Position numbers and translations under genes: made by a program. Shown in pieces: positions 58,580 to 62,267 of a stretch of 62,267 nt of DNA; within the stretch, counting starts at the first letter, position 1; each line of letters opens with the position of its first letter. The notes under the pieces are model-generated. The model searched no databases. It saw only the letters and a list, made by a program, of their open reading frames with translations, and was not told the origin of the DNA. The DNA comes from Anaerolineae bacterium (lineage in GTDB: Bacteria; Chloroflexota; Anaerolineae; Anaerolineales; Villigracilaceae), in assembly GCA_022013685.1 (NCBI GenBank), contig JAKLPV010000215.1, forward strand, positions 1-62,267, given 5' to 3'.

Positions 58580-60517
58580 ATGCCGCACGGTTATAACGGA
58601 AAAATTCTACACGTGGATTTAACCAAAGGTACGCTGACGGTTGAAACGCCCCCTGAGCAGTTCTACCGCACCTATATGGGCGGGTCTGCCATGGGGCTTT
58701 ATTATATTTTGAAGGAAATGCCGGCCGGCGTTGATCCGCTCGCCCCAGAAAATGTGCTCACGATTTTTGACAGCGTCACGACCGGCGCAAGCATCAGCGG
58801 GCAAAGCCGCGTTAACATCAACGCCAAATCGCCCATTAGTGGCGGGATCGGTGACTCGCAGGGCGGGGGCTTCTTCCCGGCGGAGTTGAAATTTGCAGGG
58901 TTTGATGGCATTGTCCTTAAAGGAAAAGCGGCGAAACCGGTCTATCTCTGGATCAAGGACGGCGTAGCAGCCTTGAAAGATGCCTCCCACTTGGCTGGCA
59001 AGCTGACTGGTGAGGTCGATTCCGCGCTGAAAGCAGAATTAGGCGACGATAAAATCGAAATCCTGCAACACGGCCCGGCAGCGGAAAAAGGTGTCCTTTA
59101 TTCCAGCATGTTAAGTATGTCCAACCGCAATAACGGGCGCACCGGCATGGGCCTGGTGGCGGCTTCCAAAAACCTGAAGGCGGTCGTGGTGCGTGGGACG
59201 CAGAAACCCGCGATTGCCGATCAGAAATCCCTGACCGCCCTCAATCGCATGGGGCCAAAGGAAATGCCGAACAACCCGGACATGGACGGGCTGGCGAAAT
59301 ACGGTACGGCCAGCGTGGTCAACCCGCAGCACTCGATGGGCACACTGCCGACCCGCAACTATAACGAGGGCGCTTTTGAATTTGCCGAGGATATCAGCGG
59401 CGAAAAACTGTATGACGAGTATCTGCGCGGCGCGGCGGAAGGCAAGCAGGACAAGCTGGGCCGTGATACTTGCTACGCCTGTGTGGTGCGCTGCAAGCGC
59501 GTGGTGGAACTGGGCGATGGCAAATACAAGGTCGATCATTATTATGGCGGGCCTGAATACGAAACCATCGGCACGTTTGGGTCTTATTGTGGCATCAAGG
59601 ATTTGGCGGCGATCTCGCTTGCCAATCAGATTACGAACATGTACGCGGTCGACAGCATTGCCTGCGGCGCGACGATCGCTTTTGCGATGGAGTGCTTCGA
59701 GAAGGGCATCATCACCAAAGAACAAACCGGCGGCATCGAGCTGAAATTTGGCGATGCGGATGCGATGCTGCAAGTGTTGAATGAAATTGTGACCGCTTCG
59801 ACCCCGTTTGGTAAATTACTCGGTCAGGGCTCGGAGCGCGTTGCGGCTGTTTGGGGCAAGGGCGCGGATGAGTGCCTGATCACGGTCAAGGGTGCGGAAG
59901 CCCCGGCTCACATGCCGCAGGCCAAACGCTCACTGGCGCTGATTTACGCGGTCAACCCGTTTGGCGCGGATCATCAATCCAGCGAACATGACTGGATGAT
60001 CGAAGAGGGCATTGCCTCCGATCTGTATATGAGCCGTCTTGCGCTGCTCGGGCTGAATAAGACTCTCGAACCGATGAGCCTGGGCGCGGAGAAGGTCAAA
60101 TTTGCTTACCTGGGCGAGGTTTTCTATTCCATGCTCGATACAGTCGAACTCTGTCAGTTTGTCTGGGGGCCGGGCTGGACGCTCTACGGCCCGCAGGAGA
60201 CCGCCGACATGGTCAAGGCTGTCACCGGCTGGGATGTGAACGTGGATGAGTTGATGGCGGTTGGTGAGCGCCGCCTGAACCTGATGCGCGTCTTCAACGC
60301 ACGCGAAGGTTTCGACCGCAAACAGGATAAACTGCCGAAGAAGTTCTACAAAGCCCTGCAGGGCGAAGGCCCCACCGCTGGGATTGCGCTGACGCACGAA
60401 GAAGTTGAGTTTGCGCTCGATGAGTATTACAAACTGGCCGGTTGGACGAATGACGGCAAACCGACCAAATCTCAGCTTGAAAAACTCGATCTGGCCTGGG
60501 CGGGCGAGTTGATTTAG
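58580..60517 (+). CDS. Tungsten-type aldehyde:ferredoxin oxidoreductase
   Basis: A 645-residue AOR-family enzyme that oxidises aldehydes to carboxylic acids with ferredoxin, using a tungstopterin and one [4Fe-4S] cluster. N-terminal pterin-domain marks: GYNGKILHVDLTKGTLTVE and MGGSAMGLYYILKE. Cluster ligands: CYACVVRC (CX2CX3C, near residue 300) and a distal Cys in VELCQFVW. GRTGMGLVAASKNLKAVVVRG is the pterin-binding segment. It is oxygen sensitive in known members, which fits an anaerobe. It can take aldehydes made by the surrounding aminotransferases. AAGGAGG precedes the start. Confidence 0.93.
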   Translation: MPHGYNGKILHVDLTKGTLTVETPPEQFYRTYMGGSAMGLYYILKEMPAGVDPLAPENVLTIFDSVTTGASISGQSRVNINAKSPISGGIGDSQGGGFFPAELKFAGFDGIVLKGKAAKPVYLWIKDGVAALKDASHLAGKLTGEVDSALKAELGDDKIEILQHGPAAEKGVLYSSMLSMSNRNNGRTGMGLVAASKNLKAVVVRGTQKPAIADQKSLTALNRMGPKEMPNNPDMDGLAKYGTASVVNPQHSMGTLPTRNYNEGAFEFAEDISGEKLYDEYLRGAAEGKQDKLGRDTCYACVVRCKRVVELGDGKYKVDHYYGGPEYETIGTFGSYCGIKDLAAISLANQITNMYAVDSIACGATIAFAMECFEKGIITKEQTGGIELKFGDADAMLQVLNEIVTASTPFGKLLGQGSERVAAVWGKGADECLITVKGAEAPAHMPQAKRSLALIYAVNPFGADHQSSEHDWMIEEGIASDLYMSRLALLGLNKTLEPMSLGAEKVKFAYLGEVFYSMLDTVELCQFVWGPGWTLYGPQETADMVKAVTGWDVNVDELMAVGERRLNLMRVFNAREGFDRKQDKLPKKFYKALQGEGPTAGIALTHEEVEFALDEYYKLAGWTNDGKPTKSQLEKLDLAWAGELI

Positions 60518-60605
60518 TGTCAAGTTCTGGGTATCAGGTGTCAGGCCTAAAAATGGCACCTGATTTTGCGCAATTACCACACCCGATACCTGACGCTTGA
60601 AACCG
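60518..60605. repeat. Interspersed repeat, GTGTCAGG type
   Basis: TATCAGGTGTCAGGCC with inverted ends GGCACCTGAT and GATACCTGACGC. Same family as 19106-19180; it fills the spacer between the oxidoreductase and the GABA-type aminotransferase. Confidence 0.65.
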
Positions 60606-60618
60606 GAGAACCAAAACC

Positions 60619-61896
60619 ATGACCCAACTTTATGATCAAAATTTTCCCCACATGTCGCCCGTCTGGTCGCGGATTTTTCCGATCGAGGCCGAACGTGCCG
60701 AGGGCAGCTACATTTATGCAACGGACGGCAGGAAATATCTAGACTTCACCTGCGGCATCGGCGTGACCAATACCGGCCATTGCCACCCCAAAGTTGTCGA
60801 AGCCATTCGGGCGCAGGCCGGGCTGTTCTTGCATGCCCAGGCCAATATCGTCATCCACCAACCGATGTTGCAGATGATCGAAGAACTGCGCAGCATTGTC
60901 CACCCCTCGATCGATGGATTCTTTTTCAGCAACTCAGGGGCTGAGGCTGTTGAAGGCGCACTAAAATTGGCGCGCGCTACAACCAACCGCCAGGCCGTGA
61001 TCGTTTTTACCGGTTCCTTTCACGGTCGCACCGGTCAGACAATGGCGCTGACCACATCCAAGACCGGCTACAAAGGCGCGGCGCAGGTGCTGCCGTCCGG
61101 CGTTTACGTGACACCTTTTCCGTATGCCTATAAACTTGGTTTGAGCGAAGAGCAGGCCAGCGTTTATGCGCTTGAATCGCTGGATGAACTGCTCGTCAGC
61201 CAGATCGCCCCGCACGATGTCGCCGCGATTTTGATCGAGCCGGTCCTGGGCGAAGGCGGATACGTCCCGCCACCGCTTTCTTTTATGCAGGGCCTGCGCG
61301 AACGCTGTGACAAGTATGGCATCCTGCTAATTTTTGACGAAGTCCAGAGCGGATTTGGCCGCACCGGCAAGTGGTTTGCGCAGGAACACTACAACATCGT
61401 CCCCGACATCATGACGGCGGCCAAAGGGATCGCCTCCGGACTGCCGCTTTCGGGCGTTTTCAGCCGCTTGGAACTGATGAAAAAATGGCAGACCGGTTCG
61501 CACGGCGGAACGTATGGCGGCAACGCGCTCGCCATGGCGGCGGGTGTGGCAACCATCCGGGCAATCAAGGAAGAAAAAATGCTCGAAAATGCCAACGCGC
61601 GCGGGTTACAGCTCCAGACCGGCTTGCGCAAACTCCAGGAAGAATATCCGCAAATCGGCGATGTGCGCGGCCTGGGCTTGATGATCGGCGTCGAGTTTGA
61701 GGTGGATGGCGATTATCGCAAGGCCAAGCCCGTGGTTCAGTCGATTGTCAAGTCTGCCGAAGAACGCGGCTTGCTCTTGCTCTCGTGCGGCACATTTGAC
61801 TCGACCATCCGCTGGATCCCGCCTTTGAACGTGAGCGAGGCGCAGGTTAAAGATGCCCTCGATATTTTCGGCGCATCCCTGAAGCAAACCTTGTAA
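60619..61896 (+). CDS. 4-aminobutyrate aminotransferase-like class III aminotransferase
   Basis: A 425-residue PLP enzyme of the GabT group. Marks: LDFTCGIGVTNTGHCHPKVV (~residues 42-61), FFFSNSGAEAVEGALKLARA, FTGSFHGRTGQTMALT, IFDEVQSGFGRTGKWF and the Schiff-base Lys in MTAAKGIASGLP. Known members convert 4-aminobutyrate and 2-oxoglutarate to succinate semialdehyde. No succinate-semialdehyde dehydrogenase gene is in the window; the aldehyde oxidoreductase next door could replace it. GGAGAA precedes the start. Last gene of the island. Confidence 0.92.
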   Translation: MTQLYDQNFPHMSPVWSRIFPIEAERAEGSYIYATDGRKYLDFTCGIGVTNTGHCHPKVVEAIRAQAGLFLHAQANIVIHQPMLQMIEELRSIVHPSIDGFFFSNSGAEAVEGALKLARATTNRQAVIVFTGSFHGRTGQTMALTTSKTGYKGAAQVLPSGVYVTPFPYAYKLGLSEEQASVYALESLDELLVSQIAPHDVAAILIEPVLGEGGYVPPPLSFMQGLRERCDKYGILLIFDEVQSGFGRTGKWFAQEHYNIVPDIMTAAKGIASGLPLSGVFSRLELMKKWQTGSHGGTYGGNALAMAAGVATIRAIKEEKMLENANARGLQLQTGLRKLQEEYPQIGDVRGLGLMIGVEFEVDGDYRKAKPVVQSIVKSAEERGLLLLSCGTFDSTIRWIPPLNVSEAQVKDALDIFGASLKQTL

Positions 61897-61899
61897 AAT

Positions 61900-61935
61900 A
61901 AAACCGGGCTTTCCTGAAGGGAAAACCCGGTTTTT
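61900..61935 (+). terminator. Terminator at the end of the catabolic island
   Basis: AAACCGGG (61901-61908) pairs with CCCGGTTT (61926-61933); the inner TTTCC/GGAAA extends the stem. TTTTT follows. The reverse strand may also be stopped. Confidence 0.85.
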
Positions 61936-61941
61936 CGCACC

Positions 61942-62267
61942 TTAAGAATTTCGTTTGCCGGTCAAGAGCCAGGTTTCCATATCGCCTTTGCCTTTGACGA
62001 AAACTTTCCCGCGCGGGACGCAAACAAACTCGTCTTTGAGCAGTTCATACGTCTGATGGGTGATTTGAATCCCTGCGCCTGGAGCCCGGCTGGACATGCG
62101 GCTGGCGATATTGACGGTGTCCCCCCACAGATCGTAGCTGATTTTCTTTTGTCCGATTACCCCGGCGATCAGCGGGCCGCTGTGAATGCCGATCCGGAAA
62201 TTGATCTTGTATACCGAGAAATAATAGGCTTTGGTAAAAGCCTGAATTTCAAGCGCCAGTTCGGCCA
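61942..62267 (-). CDS. Adenylate/guanylate cyclase domain protein, C-terminal part
   Basis: The last 108 codons of a gene cut by the window edge; the stop is TAA at 61944-61942. The translated end contains FRIGIHSGPLIAGVIGQKKI, then YDLWGDTVNIASRMSSRAPG and a C-terminal VFVKGKGDMETWLLTGK. These are the class III nucleotide cyclase core, with the Asn and Arg of VNIASRM that act in catalysis. The start and any sensor domain lie outside. It makes cAMP or cGMP; the two cannot be told apart here. Confidence 0.88.
   Translation of the reverse strand, partial: AELALEIQAFTKAYYFSVYKINFRIGIHSGPLIAGVIGQKKISYDLWGDTVNIASRMSSRAPGAGIQITHQTYELLKDEFVCVPRGKVFVKGKGDMETWLLTGKRNS

Overview
The window looks like chromosomal DNA of an anaerobic member of the Chloroflexota, most likely class Anaerolineae. 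This is inferred from gene content and protein style (paired FHA proteins beside a SEDS polymerase, Anaerolineae-type hypotheticals, abundant hairpin-type intergenic repeats), not from a marker gene. I recognised no rRNA, tRNA, CRISPR array, prophage or insertion sequence.

Layout. 0-4.4 kb: hypotheticals, a DUF4332 helix-hairpin-helix protein and a HerA-like ATPase. 4.4-10.8 kb: a lysine 6-dehydrogenase-like enzyme, an AlaX editing protein, an aldo/keto reductase, an EamA transporter and RecQ, separated by complex repeats. 10.9-15.4 kb: a secreted protein, then E1 alpha and E1 beta of a thiamine-diphosphate 2-oxoacid dehydrogenase, and a fusion of a lipoyl domain, a subunit-binding-like segment and a NeuD/PglD acyltransferase. 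15.4-23.3 kb: YigZ, a two-component system, a divergent ABC-2 exporter operon and an M23 peptidase. 23.4-29.3 kb (minus): a TauE exporter, a ParA-type ATPase with a Cys/His-rich tail, a metal ABC permease and ATPase, then a phosphatase, YbaK, a nitroreductase and a thioesterase. 29.4-38.5 kb: a Ca2+/cation antiporter, a sirtuin, a SLATT remnant, a 1282-residue membrane protein built of repeated modules, a GH13 enzyme and a ROK regulator. 38.6-46.3 kb: a fused SEDS-pseudo-transpeptidase, MtnP, two FHA proteins, envelope hypotheticals, an A-type Fe-S protein and an S1-domain protein. 46.4-61.9 kb (all plus): an amine/omega-amino-acid catabolic island. A partial nucleotide cyclase lies at the right edge.

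The catabolic island holds two Lrp/AsnC regulators, four class III aminotransferases (GSA-like, taurine/omega-amino-acid-like, putrescine-like, GABA-like), a CoA-acylating methylmalonate-semialdehyde dehydrogenase, two paralogous Na+/solute symporters, a saccharopine-dehydrogenase family enzyme and a tungsten-type aldehyde:ferredoxin oxidoreductase. A plausible reading is uptake of amines or amino acids by the symporters, transamination to aldehydes, and oxidation of these to acids or acyl-CoA with ferredoxin or NAD as acceptor.

The most unusual items are the lipoyl-NeuD fusion beside E1 alpha/beta, the SEDS polymerase fused to a transpeptidase domain that has lost all three catalytic motifs, and the ParA-like ATPase with a Cys/His tail inside a metal-transport operon. 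The window is also rich in short inverted repeats of several families, some of which run into coding sequence.
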